A DNA stretch of 64,000 nucleotides from Salvator merianae (lineage: Eukaryota > Chordata > Lepidosauria > Squamata > Teiidae): the NCBI GenBank assembly GCA_003586115.2, contig QVOM02000073.1, positions 41,842,289 through 41,906,288 on the forward strand, in the 5' to 3' direction. A program made the position numbers and the translations under genes. A model generated the notes under the pieces. That model was not told the DNA's origin. It saw only the letters and a program-made list of their open reading frames with translations, and searched no databases. This document shows positions 41,823-54,685 of the stretch, piece after piece; position 1 is the first letter of the stretch; each line of letters starts with the position of its first letter.

Positions 41823-44585
41823 GTTGAGTAAACTACCTGGATGTGGACCAGTGTTGCTTTTGGTACTGATCATTAGGAGCAAGGAAGGCATAAAAAGTTG
41901 AACTACGATTTAGATGAAGAGAACTAATGGTTTATTCTTTGTTCAGAAGGACAATGAGGGTGAGCATTTTGCCTTATTTTTATTTTTGGTTTCTACCAAG
42001 GTGTCCTTTACTGTGTCTTCTCCAAAGAACATTTTACTCTTGAAAGGTGTGGAAGTAGCATTAAGGTGAGTATTCTAACCATAGAGAATACCTGGCTGAA
42101 ACTCTACGTGGCAGGTCCTTGGTAGTGAGGTGTATCATGACTGTACCACATCAGAAATGAAGGCTAAATCCTTTTAAATATCACAGAAACACTTGGAGTG
42201 TTTGCTGAGTGTGGGATCTGTAAAAAAAAATCATGGGATTACCTTAAAGCAGCTCTAGAAAAGAGTCATTTTTAGTGGTTGCTCTGAAATCAAAGGTATC
42301 TATCTGGAAATTTCTTTTCAGTAATAGTTCCATTGTCCAGTCTGGTCAAGAAGAGGAGAGATTCCTTTTTGGAGTGTGGCCAGACAAGACACCACACCAG
42401 TGATCAGAGCATCTACCAAGGAACTACAAAAATGTCCTGCTCTGAGGACTCAAGAACAATTAGAATTAATTCCATTGTTAGGAAGTTGTCTGCAAGGTTT
42501 GGAAATTTTCACTCCCTTAAAACTATGTTTTGGAGAGTTTCAAGGAATAGAACCACCATGCTGTCTGGAGCTAGCATCAAATGTCTCTTCTGATGCAATT
42601 TCAGCCTTTCATTCTTACCGTTTTGTTTTTTTTAAATACTAAGTGCTGACAAAACTGAACAACAAACCAGAAGAACACTTAATTCGTAGTTGGGGTGAAT
42701 AAGAGGATTCTGTCTCATTGTCAGAAAGGTGAGCAATTCTCCTTTATCGCTAGAAGACAGGGTGTTAAACTTCCAATAGGAGGGGGGAAGCTTATGGTCC
42801 TCTACAGAGGAATGTGAGAAGTGTCTGCTGGTGGGAGAGTGGACCTCTTCTTGGACTAAATGCTCCTGTGAGAACCAACTGCTAGAAACACTGTAATGGT
42901 TTGAACTTTGGGAGAACTGATTGTTGGACCCTGAAGTGCTGCACCAGTTGAGAATTTTTCACCCCTCATTTTGTGAGAACAATGAGTGGGTCTTCTGCGA
43001 TGCTTTTTCCTCCTTCCTTGGGGTGGAGAGGGAAGGAACTGTAGGGATGCCACTCTTGGAGGTCTTTGAGACGAAGTACTAGAAGAAGAAATAAGATTCT
43101 TTTGCTTTTGCATTTATGGACAAACAGCATCATCCATTGTTTGCCTAAAATGGAGCAGAGGCGCTACCAAAGGTTTGTAGTTTTCTCTCTCCATCCTCCA
43201 AAAGAAGACTATGAAAACATAGGACCTCAAGGGCTACAGACTTGGTGCAAATCTCCTGCAGGCAGGCACCTGGCCCTTTGGGGCTACCAGGAACTAGGAG
43301 AAGACAAAAACTTTTCATGAAGGACACGACTTCTTGCACATTTTAGACTGTGGCGTGGATGCCAACTTCTTTATACTGTTTAGAATCTATCTTAAGAAAA
43401 ATGTGTTTGATAATTTCTCATTAAAAATATTCTCCATAAGAAACAGAGGTTCATGACCGAAAATGTTTTTTTGTATCATTTTTACAAATGCTATTCATAA
43501 ACAGTCTGGAGCAAGAAAGATGTTTTCACAATTAGCTTCCTAGTTAGTTTAAATATAGAACAGCTGCAGTGGAACACTAGGCAAGGAATTTTCAAAAGTT
43601 TTCATCCTGCATTTGGCTTATCTCTAGTTGGCTTTCCATAGAAATAAAAAGAATGGGAAATTTGACCAAGAAGAAGGAGGAGAAGAAGAAAGCAAAACTC
43701 ACTGAGTGCCAGCTACTTGTGAGTCAGGATAAAACAGGAATGAGAGGAAAGAGCTTTGGTTTTTAGAAGCAAGTGCACTTCACATTTCTAAAGCACGGCT
43801 GTCATCTTCTAAATTATTAGCCGCAACAAAGCCATTTTTCCTATTTCAAAAAAAAGAGAGAAAGGTGAAAGTAGACATTCCCTCTTCTTCCCCTTTCAAC
43901 CTTTTGATCAATCTCTCTACAGCCAGCCAGGCTGCCTCCTAGCATCTCTCCAAATTCAGTGTGCTGGTACGAAAATGAGCAGTTCTAGCTCTGCAATTAC
44001 AATGTCTGCACAAGGAATTCAAACTGTGCAGGGAGAACAAATTACAGCCAGGGCAAGAAGCTAAATGTGCCTTGTGGCTGTGAGAGTAACAGAAATGCAG
44101 CAGCCTTTGGCCCAGATCCCCTGCTGGCCCAGAAACACAAACAAATGCAGCGCCAATCTCTAACTCAGCTGAAAGAACTGATGGTAAACAACTCCATTGT
44201 TTTGCACATATTCCCCATAAAAAGGAAATAATTGTATTAAAAGAAAGGAAAATGATGGCATTGAATAGTCTGGTATCTACAAGCATGTATGTCTGCAGTT
44301 TAAAACATAAGAAGTTCTCCACTGGAATCTGAGGCCCAACTAGTCCTTTAACCTCTTCTCACAGTGGCAGCCAGTTCAGAAGCATATTGCTTTGTTACCA
44401 GAGGCAGTATAGTTCCGTTTCAGATTGATAGCCCTGACTTCCATGTACAGTAAACCATATCTAATGATTGTGGTAATGCTACCACTCAAGATATTATCCT
44501 TCATCCTTTGCCCCACTCCTTACATATGGGCTTTGTCAACATGTTATACCAGTTTTGAAGAAAACAGTTTCAATTTTTCTCTCTC
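41823..44585. other. Intergenic DNA, unclassified
   Basis: It contains two overlapping short open frames near 42333-42642 with no recognised motif, and otherwise nothing readable. Confidence 0.35.
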
Positions 44586-44590
44586 ACTAT

Positions 44591-46118
44591 CATTTATTTA
44601 TTTATTTATTTGCATTTTTATCCTGCCCTATACCTGAAGATCTCAGGGCGGGTTACAACAATTAAAACAAAACAAAAACTCATAAAAGGCACGCAATAAA
44701 ACAGTAGTCTGAAAGTAGGGAGGAAAAGCTGTACCTTTAGCCAAAGGCAAGGGTAAATAGGTGCTTCTTTATTGTTCTCCTAAAGATGTAAAGTGAGGAA
44801 ACTTGACGCACCTCGGGGGAAGAGTGTTCCACAGTCTGGGGGCCACCACTGAAAAGGCCTATCCCTATTAGCTATTGAAGGTGGTGGTACAACCAGGAGG
44901 GCCTCATCTGCAGATCTTAAGGCACGGGCAGGCTGATATGGGGGAAGATGCTCCTTTAGGTATTAGGGGTCCAGGCCATTTAGGGCCTTATAGGTTAAGG
45001 TTAACACGTTGAATTGGGCTCAGTAGCGAATTGGCAGCCAGTGCAGCTCTTTTAAGACCGGTATGATATGCATTCGGCCAGCTGTTCCAGTCAGCAGCCT
45101 TGCTGCTGCATTCTGCACCAGTTGCAGCTTCCAAACGGTCTTCAAGGGCAGCCCCATGTAAAGTGCATTACAGTAATCCAGTCTGGAAGTTACCAAAGCA
45201 TGGATTACTGTGACCAGATTATCTCTGTCCAGAAGGGGTCGTAGTTGGCAAACCATCCATAGTGGGAGGTATGCATTCTTGGCCACCGCCTCCACCTGAG
45301 TTTCAAGGGTAAGCACAGAGTCCAAGAGTACACCCAGATTCTGCACCTGTCATTTCCAGGGCAAAGCAACCCCATCAAGGGTCAGATGCTTTCCAACTTC
45401 ATGGATCTGAGACCCTCTGACACACAGTACCTCTGTCTTGTCTGGATTCGGCTTCAATTTATTGGCCCTCATCCAGCCCATTACTGCCTCCAGGCACCTG
45501 TTCAGCACTTCAACCACCCGTCCTGATTCAGATGGCACAGATTTGTAGAGCTGGGTGTCATCTGCATATTGATGACATCTGACTCCAAATCTCCTGATGA
45601 TCTCCCCCAGTGGCTTCATATAGATATTGAAAAGCATGGGAGATAAGATCAACCCCTGAGGAACCCCACACCTGAGTTCCCAGGATGACGCGCAGAAATC
45701 TCCCACAACTACCTTCTGGAATCGGCCTCAGAGATAGGAGCAGAACCACTGTAACACAGTGCCTCCAACTCCAAAACTCCGTAGTCTCTCCAGAAGGATA
45801 TCATGATCAATGGTGTCAAAAGCCGCGGAGAGATCCAGGAGAACCAACAGGGATGCATTCCCCTTGTCTTTCTCCCGGAGAAGGTCATCAAGTAGGGTGA
45901 CCAAGGTGGTTTCTGTGCCGTAACCAGACCTGAAGCGAGATTGAAATGCTTCTTCCAAGTGTGCTTGTAGTTGAACAGCTACGGCACTCTAATACCTTGC
46001 TCAAAAATGGTGCGTTAGCCACCGGGCGATAGTTGTTTAATCTGGATTCAGGGAGGACTTCTTGAGGAGGGGCCGTACCACTGCCTCTTTAAGAGCCAAT
46101 GGGACCACCCCATCATAT
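44591..46118 (-). mobile_element. L2-like (CR1-superfamily) LINE, 5'-truncated, minus strand
   Basis: The 3' end is at 44591 with an (AAAT)n tail and the 'ccgccctgaga' motif. Upstream on the minus strand, 45958 to 45020 stays in one frame apart from two stops (near 45728 and 45350). It shows the reverse transcriptase blocks LLVLLDLSAAFDTIDHDILL, RCGVPQGLILSPMLFNIY, the catalytic YADD in QYADDTQLY, KTEVLC, and the C-terminal SRLDYCNALYMGLP and QLVQNAAARLL then LHWLPI. The first block (near 46050-46110, KxSLNPD-NNYRPVA-like) is frameshifted. The endonuclease part is absent. Confidence 0.9.
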
Positions 46119-49100
46119 GTCTTTTTTTTATTCCCCCTCCCCCACAAAAAAAGAGCATAGGCATGGTTTGGAATTTTCCTGTTCAGGATTCATGTCAACT
46201 TTGCCCTTTTCTACTAGATTCCATGACTTTACATTTTTTCATCACTAGGCATGCTTCCATTCTTCCCCCTATTTTTTTTTTTTTTAATCCACACTCAAAA
46301 GAATAAATTCACTACTGATAACAGAGTTTGGACAGCTAACTTTGGTGACTGTGGCAGTATTGTTTGACTGGATGTGGTGACATCTTTGTTTGCTTCTGCC
46401 CCAGTCCATATTATAAACTTAAGACCATTTTTATCTCACAGAAATGCTTCTCCTTTTATGCTCAGGCCTCTTCAGTAATCTCCTTCAAACATGCCATATC
46501 ATCTTAGTGTCCTGAATTTCCTATTTTCCTGCTGACCACTGGTGCATTTCACTGATCTCAGCTGTCCTATTTTTCTGACTGGCTGGTTCTGGGTTGTCTT
46601 CTCATGCTTTATGTCTTTCAGCCTGCCATAGTTTGTGCCAGTTCTCTCTAGTGTCCTACTCAAGATCCCACATTTGCCTCCTGCCATCTGCAGGGTATCC
46701 TCAGTCTCATTCTGTGCTAGCCTCCGTTAAGGGTCATGCTTGTCCTACTCATCCAATCCTGGACAGTGTTGGAAAACAAGCCTAACCTTCCAAAGAATCG
46801 AAAACTCTAGTCCAATCCTGAGGAGTATCAGAAACTAACTAATGGGTCTCTCATATATATTTTAACAACCTGGTCCCTGCTCCTGAAGACTTAAATATCC
46901 TCCAACCAAGAATTCTCAGGCCTTTGCTAACTTATTCAGTAACAAATTACCTCAGGTTTTTTTTTACCAATAAACTTGGGTCCTTATAAAACAGACACTC
47001 TGGTTTCTCTACAGTGGTGTAGTTGCATTTAGCATTGCAAAGTTTGGCATGAATCAAGAAAATTGGACTAAATCACATAGCTCCCTTCTAATTCTCTGAT
47101 TTCATTTTGCAAGAGAGACTAACTTGTGACCCTCTGGATGATACTGGATTCCAATTCCATTTGACATCTGTACTTCTGGTGGAGGCTGCTGGGATTTGGA
47201 AAGCTTGTGGCTAGCCTGCTATATAGAATAACAATATGTTGTAAAGCTTCTCACTCTCCAAGACTGTTCCTGGATTGAATGTCTTCTGCAGGCCCCAAAC
47301 TGATAAATTTAATGCAGTCTTTAATTAGATAGCTGTTGAAGTTTGGTCTTGGGAGAACCGTGTCAGTCTCTCTCAGTCTGTCTTAGTATTCCTTGTCAAG
47401 CTGTGTTAACTTATGATTTTCTTGTTCCTCATTCCTTGGGGCGAGGTCAGTTCAAGAACTGCTGTGTAGTCATTAACAGGTCATGGAGCAAACTGCATTT
47501 TTGTTGAGTGGTCAGAGTAAGCAGTGGCTGATAATAATAGTCAACTTACCGTTTATTTACAGACTGTAAATAATAAAGACTGTATTTACTACAAAGTGGT
47601 GATTCTGCCAGTTTCTTTCTCATTATTCATGGTATATTGAATATAAGAATTTCTGGTGCATGCATTATTTACTTTTTGCCATTCTTTAAACACAACAAGT
47701 AATATTAAGGGGCAAATTAAATTCTAATTGCCCAGTGGATGTTGAATGTATGATACAGGTGCCAAATGATGAGTGGGCTTTGGACAAAATGATGAGAGAA
47801 TGAATCTCCTGATCCCTATGAGAGTGTCCACTTCTGGCTTGAACTCCGAAACTATGCAGCATATGACAGTCTGCAGTCATCATTAGAAACTCTGTTTAAA
47901 TGAATAACATTGCTGAATCCCGTATTCTGAACACTGCTGAAGACTACCTCTTAATAGGAAGGGTCTCTGACCACTTGCCACCTGAGAAGTCTCTTGAGAT
48001 GCCACTTAGTTAAGCTTTGCTGTGGGGTTACTACTTGGATCTGCCATAGGAACTGTTCCTTACCAAATGTGGGAAGGCAGAGAGACATTTGTGGAGGGAT
48101 CATTCTGAGCAAAGCCACTTTTCTTATGGGAATGCTGAGATGGCAGCCTTTTTCTTTTGATCAGTTGTTCTTGTTCTTCTCCTTGTGTATTTTGGCCTTG
48201 TGATGACTGGGGTGAGATGAGAGAGAACAGGAGGAAGAATGAGAGTTTCTTCCATGCTTCTTCTGCTCATAAATTATGTAAGCAGGAATGAATTGTACCC
48301 ATTCCAGATCAAAAGGTGAGTACACTGGTGTGGGAGCTACTGCCATTCTGTCCCTAGATAATTGAGCACCACTCAGTTCCATCTCTGGGATTGCAACTGA
48401 CAGTGGTTCCCCAAGAACTCAGACAAGGGTGAACCTTTAGCTAGCATCTGAAGGGGAGTTGAAAGAGACATTGGAAAAGCATCTGGAACAGCTGGAGCTA
48501 AGAATGGACAACAAGCAGAGGTGGGAGAGCTCTATGGTAGGGATAGCTCAGTGTAAAAGCTGGAGGGTTGGGGGGGGGGGCAGGCAGACCAGTTAGGAGT
48601 TTCAACCAAAGGGATTGCTCATGGAGCTGGGATATCACTTGATCCAGGCTGCAGCTATAGTGGTGAGCAGAAAGAGTCTCCAACCAATGGACAGGGGAGA
48701 ATTCACAGCTGGGCCTCTGCTGTTGAAAGCTGAAATAGCAGCAGCAAGCCACCGAAGGTCCAACTGCACTCACTGGGAGGGACTTCCCTTAATACAGCAC
48801 AGAAATTGTCCCAGTGGTAAAGCACCTTGATTGGCCAACTTGCAGTCTCTGCATGAGACAGAGGATGATGGGTGGATGAGGTGTCTGGCCACATGGCGAG
48901 TGAACCCCAAATCACTGTTGGCAGGAGGACTGTTTCAGTGCAAAGTGACAGATGAAGTGACCAAAGAATTGGGACACTGGTGGCATAAAAGTCTTTTTAG
49001 CTGAGCTGCACTACCTGTCACTTCATCCAGTTAGAGCAGAAAAAGACATGGTGCATTCCTCCTGAGCTCTATCTTAGAAGAAATAGCATGAGATTAGGCA

Positions 49101-50220
49101 CTGGAGAAAGCTTTACTCCTTACACTGACCAGCTACATTTTATTTAAAGGTGAGACACGTTACAGTATCTTCTCTGAAGAAAGATATGCGTGGCAGGTAT
49201 AATTCTTCAGATATTAAAGTTGCGAATCATTTAAATTTTTAAAGTAGATGTCAGTGGAACACTTAGGTGCAAGTAGAATTCAAGTGGATGTACTCTTGAG
49301 TTGAGCAGATGTCTTCATACAAATGGATGCAACGACTGATTATACACTGTTCACGTGGATGGTGCCTCACAGTCTGAGGAAAGGATGAACTGCAGGAGTT
49401 TGAAAGGGGTTTGTGATCTGAAAGAGAGGCCATGTTGCTACTCACCTGCTATGGTCACTCCAAGAGAAAGTACCGACCCGGTGAATCCCACACCATTCTG
49501 ATAACTAAGCACCCCAAAGGCTGGTCTACAGAAGTAGTTCATATGACCCAGCAACAGAACCACCTACGTTCAGAGTTCTTGTTTCCAACATAGCGAATCT
49601 GTGTGGCAACCCCAATATGGTGCAGGGATCTTCGCAGGGCCTTGAGGCTGTCTGGATACTGCCAAAGTCTTGATCGGTTTAACCAGCAGTAATAGTTTTA
49701 TTTATGGTCAACATGAACCCATAAAGAAATGCAAGATTAAAACAATAATGTTAAAACAACAAATTTAAAATGGAGGTAAAACAAGGAATGTGAATTAAAA
49801 TTTCAATAATATTCTGATCTTTATGGTTAATAAGAGGAATTTGGCCTTTGCTGAAGTTACTCTACGATTTGAGTTCTCTAGTAAGAATGTTACTGTATCA
49901 GCATTAGGTTTAATGACAGGTAGGATAAGTTGATTGCAATGTCCATTATAAAAGGAACATCTCAGGAGAACACACTCGGGTTTCTGTTTGCATGGGCAGA
50001 CTTGTCAATTTGCTGGGAACCAGTAATGTGCTTAGTTAACAATCTGCATACATATTCTATGTGACCACAACAAAGTACTTAAAAATCACTCAAAGACATG
50101 TTGTAAATCAAGTACATTCGTGATTGGTCCACAAAGTATGCCATTATCACAATTGGATGTGTTAAATTATGACAGAAAATTGTTCACTCTCTTTGTTCAA
50201 GGGGCATTAAGACAATCAAG
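46119..50220. other. Intergenic DNA, unclassified
   Basis: Contains a G-run near 48570-48580 and nothing else I can assign. Open frames here are short and without motifs. Confidence 0.35.
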
Positions 50221-50832
50221 GCCGCATTCCGACAGGGCATCTAATCAGTTCCCGCTGGCCTGACATGATCTTGCCTTTCTGTAGTTTTTCTGGACTAAAT
50301 TGGTGAAATCTGGACTACTTTGCATTCAGATTTAATGAGTTATCAAGCTGTTCCAGATTGCTAGCCCGCTTTACTTTGCGATGTGAAAACGCGGAAGGAG
50401 ACTATTTGGGAGGGACCATACTTTTTGGCGTGTGTGCAGAGGGAGGGATCCCCATTTCCTGCTGTCCAATGATGGACTTTGTTGTGAGCATTATGCTCGG
50501 CGATGGGTGGGCCTCGCGGTCAGCAGGGGTGAGTGGGCAGGGAGTGCAGTATGTCCTCCTTTCTAGGCGTGCAGACACACATGAGTGCACAGGGACAAGT
50601 TGGATGGCAAGTTTTGTCTCTCCCACTCCCCAACTGTGTCTGCCTAGAGTTCTGCAGAAATTCGGACTCGGCTACAGCAATAGCAACGCTTTCCCTGCTT
50701 TCTAGGCCTGCAGATACATGCATGCATGCAGGGACAGAAAGGCAGAAAAAGTACGATTTCCCAACATCAATGTGAGAATGAGCAAGTCCGAATTGAGTCC
50801 GCGTTAAAATCCAAATGTGGGAACGACTGGAA
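50221..50832. mobile_element. Nested-palindrome element, possibly a non-autonomous DNA transposon
   Basis: TCTAGGC-GCAGACACA (50562-50579) pairs with TGTGTCTGCCTAGA (50635-50648) around an inner GGGACAA/TTGTC-TCCC stem. AATTCGGACT (50659-50668) pairs perfectly with AGTCCGAATT (50785-50794) around an inner CTTTCCCTGC/GCAGGG-AAAG stem. Possible terminal repeats are CCGCATTCCGACA at the left and TGTGGGAACGACT at the right, imperfect. GC content is higher than in the flanks. Confidence 0.4.
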
Positions 50833-51460
50833 GACAAACTCCGTCCTCGTACTCTTCTGATACAGATTAAATTTACAATGTCGGACCATGCCCCAAATGT
50901 GTGTACTACAAATTCCCCAAACTGTGATAGGACACCATTCAACCATGGGAGGTGCTGAAATTCAACAAAAAAGAACAAACTTATTTTGCACACTATGCCT
51001 ACTCCCTAGTTTAAAAGTTAAAAGCTGTGAAATGGTCACTGTGAAGGTGGCACACAGAAATGGGCTCCTGGCAGTAGGCTAGTCGGTACATTTTGCATGG
51101 AATAGTTTTGACATTTTTCAAAACCAGCTTCAAACAGATCTTGTTACAAAAATGTAATCAGGAAATAGCAAAGCCAATTTCCATGATATTTAGCACAAGC
51201 TAGAACACTAATTCAACTGCTTGTGATCTTGTTTCACAAAACCCTTGTAGGCATTTTTGTTTGTTTGTTTGTTTCATCAAAGGAAATGGACTGTTAGAAG
51301 CAGCAATAGAATCCATGCAAAAATCTATATCCAATTTCCCAGCTCCCTATTAGAGCCCAGATTTGTCCCCAGAAGCAAAAGGAAGTGAACGAGCTTCGTT
51401 CTGCTTTGGATACCAATACCAGAATTCAGCTGCTGATATTAGTTTTGCTTCTCTGCTCCC

Positions 51461-51464
51461 AATA

Positions 51465-51524
<60 letters not shown>
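51461..51524. repeat. (AAT)n microsatellite
   Basis: About twenty AAT/TAA units, with one TAG interruption near the left end. Confidence 0.95.
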
Positions 51525-51525
<1 letters not shown>

Positions 51526-53715
51526 AAATCTAGTCTTTAATGTATGTTGGTTGGGACTGTAGAAAGCTTTTTTTAAAAAAAGAACAGAAGTTTTCCTTGT
51601 TTGGAAATTGGAAGCCAGCAAAATCTTGAGGCACTGCAAATAAAATAAGCAGACCAAAATGGATTTTGTTCAGCAACTGAGTTGGCTATTTTATCTTTGT
51701 CACTTAAGAACTTGTGTTTCTGTTAACACTCTGAAATAAAGGAGTGATTTTATACTGATGTTGTAAAGGGAAATATTATTAAATCCTTTTGTAAACGCTC
51801 CAAGGAGTGATACCTACTGTTTTTCATTATGGAACAAAACTGGTAAGACGAATCTGCCTTGTGCTTTGTGGGCAAATCTGTCGCTTTGAGAGAAAACTCA
51901 GTTCTTCTTTCGAAGCAACTAAGAATGCACTAGGAAGGAGCTAAACAGGTTGCTTGTTGCGAACTGAAATGAGTTGTTTTGACTTATTGGATTTTTCTGA
52001 TTTTTGTGTGTGTAATAAGAGGAAAATCACAGTTAGATCACAAAAGATATGAACTTGAAATTTGATAAGGATATGATAAGGGCACCATCATATGCACAGT
52101 GCCGAACAGTTGTACATTGAAGCCATGCTAAACGCTAAGTCAAATGAATCGGTCTGATTATTTTGTTTATTTCCAAGAGGTGGCACTGTTAGGCAAGAAC
52201 ATAGCTGCTCGTAATTGGTAAGAACCAAGGATAATAGTATCAGACGAGAGGAAGAAAATAATGACGACGACGGCAATGATGACGTACCGGTGCTACTTAC
52301 GAAACTTTTGTCTTTCCTACTTACCCTAGTGGAAGAGATTTGGATAGGTCAATTTTATTTTATTTTTTAAATAAAAATGATCGTAACTTTTTAAAGCCCC
52401 TCACGCTAATCTGAAGTAAAATTAAGGCAACGGGGAGCTATGCCTCTTTTATTTTCTCTGCACAACTTAAATGGCAAAAAGTCTTGGAGGGCTCAGTCAT
52501 AATGCCTGGGAGACTTTCTATCTGCAGCCTAAACCTCTCCTTGTTCTTTTGTGCAGGTGCTTGTGCTTGTTTTTAAGAGCTGCCTGGAGATTTCAGGCTG
52601 CGGCGTAAAACTGTATTGGACAGAACTCACCGTGACTGGAGTAGCTCCCTCAGTTTTCTTGTTGCAATGTCTTCAGCAGGGAAGAAGCATGGTTCTAACT
52701 GGGAAAACTCTTTTTTTAATCTCCCTAAGCTGAAGATTTTTTTTTACTGCATTTTGCATTTGTATTTTATTTAATATTGTGTAGTACTTTTTAGTTTGCA
52801 AATTCCTTTATAAAACTCCTGCATATTATAAAACCATAGCCTACAAAGTGGGTGGTGCTGAGTATTTCCATTTTCCAGCATCCATCCTTTCTAAATAGTT
52901 TCAGCTTTAGTGTGTGCTCATTTATACTAAATCACATCATTGTAGTGCAGTAGAAGAACCATGCATGACTGTATATGACATCCCTGCTGCATTGGCTTAA
53001 GTCTGTGGCTACAGTCATGTTGTGCCAATGTCTCATAATATTTGTCATATTAAGAAATCTGTGATTGTGGAAAGTTTGTGTGATGTTTGTGCAGTCTTGA
53101 GAAAACAGCAGCCTAGCATGAGTGAACCCTGTGATGCTGAGGGGAAGAATATTGTGATGTCATTGGCTTGTAATTGTCAACATTCTAGAAATCTTTCATC
53201 ATTCTGGAAAAGCTAAGTCTTCTCTTTCCTTCCTTCCAATGGACAAGTTTATCAGCTGCTGCTTTTCGAGAACTGAGAAAAATACACTGGTGGGCACTGT
53301 ACCATGTTCACTGCCCCTTTCCCTGCCCTCATCTGAAGGCTGGGGTGACTTCTTGTGTACATTGAGGTGAGCAATAAAACAGCAACATTATGATCTTGGA
53401 GATAGGATTATATCTGCTCTGACAGCACGGGTTCATACAAAGCAGGCAGCGAACTTACTGCTTAGCTTATTTTGTAGGCTGTGCATTCAAATGACTGTGG
53501 TATTTTATAAAAAACGAAACAAAACACAATCATGGCCAATAATGATGCAACATATTACAACTATTTCTCATGACAGCCAATATTTCACCCTAAAGATTTT
53601 CAGATAGCTGACTGACCTTTCATGAGAGGAAATGGCACGGTTGTCATGTTACATCTGAAAAGGGCTTGCCTCTCATGGATCTTGCTTATTTCTAAGTTAA
53701 GGCATCATAGAACTA
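51525..53715. other. Intergenic DNA, unclassified
   Basis: AT-rich sequence without recognised gene or repeat boundaries. Confidence 0.35.
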
Positions 53716-53926
53716 AGGTTGCATCCACACACATTAAAAAGGCAGCTCAAAAATGGCTTAGAGGTGATAGCATGTGAGTGCTAGTGTTCCCATCCCACCT
53801 CTAATCTTTATAAAGGCCGGATAATACACATTTTCTGGCCTTCAGTGTGGATCAGAAGTATTAGTGTGTGGATGCTTCTAAGCTGCTTTTAAGCCACTTT
53901 TCTTTTCCTGTGTATGGGTGCAGCCT
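53716..53926. mobile_element. hAT-like miniature inverted-repeat element
   Basis: AGGTTGCATCCACACACA at the left matches the inverse of TGTGTATGGGTGCAGCCT at the right, with few mismatches. Flanking octamers TAGAACTA and AAGAATTA agree at six of eight positions, consistent with an aged 8-bp hAT target duplication. No coding capacity. Confidence 0.65.
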
Positions 53927-53959
53927 AAGAATTACATATTACATATTACATAATAGTGT

Positions 53960-54070
53960 GTGCACTTTACATTCTGTTTTTTATTGTTGTAACCTGCCCT
54001 GAGACCTTTGAATATAGGATGGGATAAAAATGCAAATAGATAGATAGATAGATAGATAGATAGACAGATA
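53960..54070 (+). mobile_element. Solo LINE 3' tail with (GATA)n
   Basis: TTGTTGTAACCTGCCCTGAG and GGATGGGATAAAAATGCAAA match, in inverse orientation, the 3' end of the minus-strand LINE at 44591-44660. It ends in a GATA microsatellite (54035-54070) instead of AAAT. Confidence 0.75.
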
Positions 54071-54139
54071 AACTGGCAGATGGATGTGCATAAGCAGGAC
54101 ATAATTAACAGTTTCATGTGAGGTCAGATGCCATCCAGC

Positions 54140-54461
54140 CAGAGGCGTAGCAAGGGGGGGCGCAGGGGGCGCTGCGCACCGGGTGGCGCATTGTTGGGGG
54201 GGGGCGCCCACCTTTGAGTTGGGCCCTCCCGCCCGCCTGGCAGCCAGTTTGCCTTTTCTCGGCTTCACCGGCATGTCTGCTGCTCGCTCGCCCTGCCCGC
54301 CACTTGCTCGCCGCTCGCCACGCCCGCTCACTGTGCCGGCTGGTGCGCGTGCGGCCATCATCACGGCGGCAGCGGGAGTAGGCAGCTGCAGGGCGGGGCG
54401 CCCTGTTCGGCTGCCGCAGTTTGGTCCATCCCGGTTGGCGGAACGTTTAGCTACGCCGCTG
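54140..54461. mobile_element. Non-autonomous hAT element with perfect 8-bp target duplication
   Basis: Terminal repeats CAGAGGCGTAGC and GCTACGCCGCTG (inverse CAGCGGCGTAGC) agree at 11 of 12 positions. The octamer CATCCAGC occurs directly on both sides (54132-54139 and 54462-54469). The 322-base interior is very GC- and CpG-rich and has no transposase. The CAGNGGCGTAGC terminus is typical of hAT elements. An open frame crossing it on the minus strand is a by-product of its base composition. Confidence 0.88.
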
Positions 54462-54489
54462 CATCCAGCTGCACCGGCCTGATCTACTG

Positions 54490-54645
54490 TGATTGGCACA
54501 AACTGTTCAAGGTCCCAGGAGAAAGCAGACATACTCTGTGCTCTCTCATTCAGGGAGTGAACCTGAGATTTTCTGCTTGCAAGGGATGTGCTCTGCAGCT
54601 GTGCTACCAACGCATGAGATGGGCACTGCACATCTGGGCCACTTG
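54490..54645 (-). mobile_element. tRNA-derived SINE fragment, minus strand
   Basis: Read on the minus strand, GTTGGTAGCACAGCTGCAGA resembles a tRNA-type A-box region and AATCTCAGGTTCACTCCC a B box, as in the common reptile SINE headed by a tRNA-like unit. Confidence 0.55.
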
Positions 54646-54685
54646 GACTCTTCTATCCAGAAACACTGTTGGAAGTTATGAAACA

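Noticed and set aside
42333..42642. Two overlapping open frames of 86-88 codons
   Set aside because: No recognised motif and no splice or promoter context. The length is within chance expectation for this DNA.
50358..50993. Open frames on both strands
   Set aside because: Both fall in the nested-palindrome block and mirror each other, as expected for inverted repeats rather than coding sequence.
51439..51657. Leucine-rich minus-strand open frame
   Set aside because: The poly-Leu run is the translated (AAT)n microsatellite.
53981..54631. A 216-codon minus-strand open frame
   Set aside because: It runs through the GC-rich hAT element and the GATA repeat. The product is low-complexity and the frame is explained by base composition.
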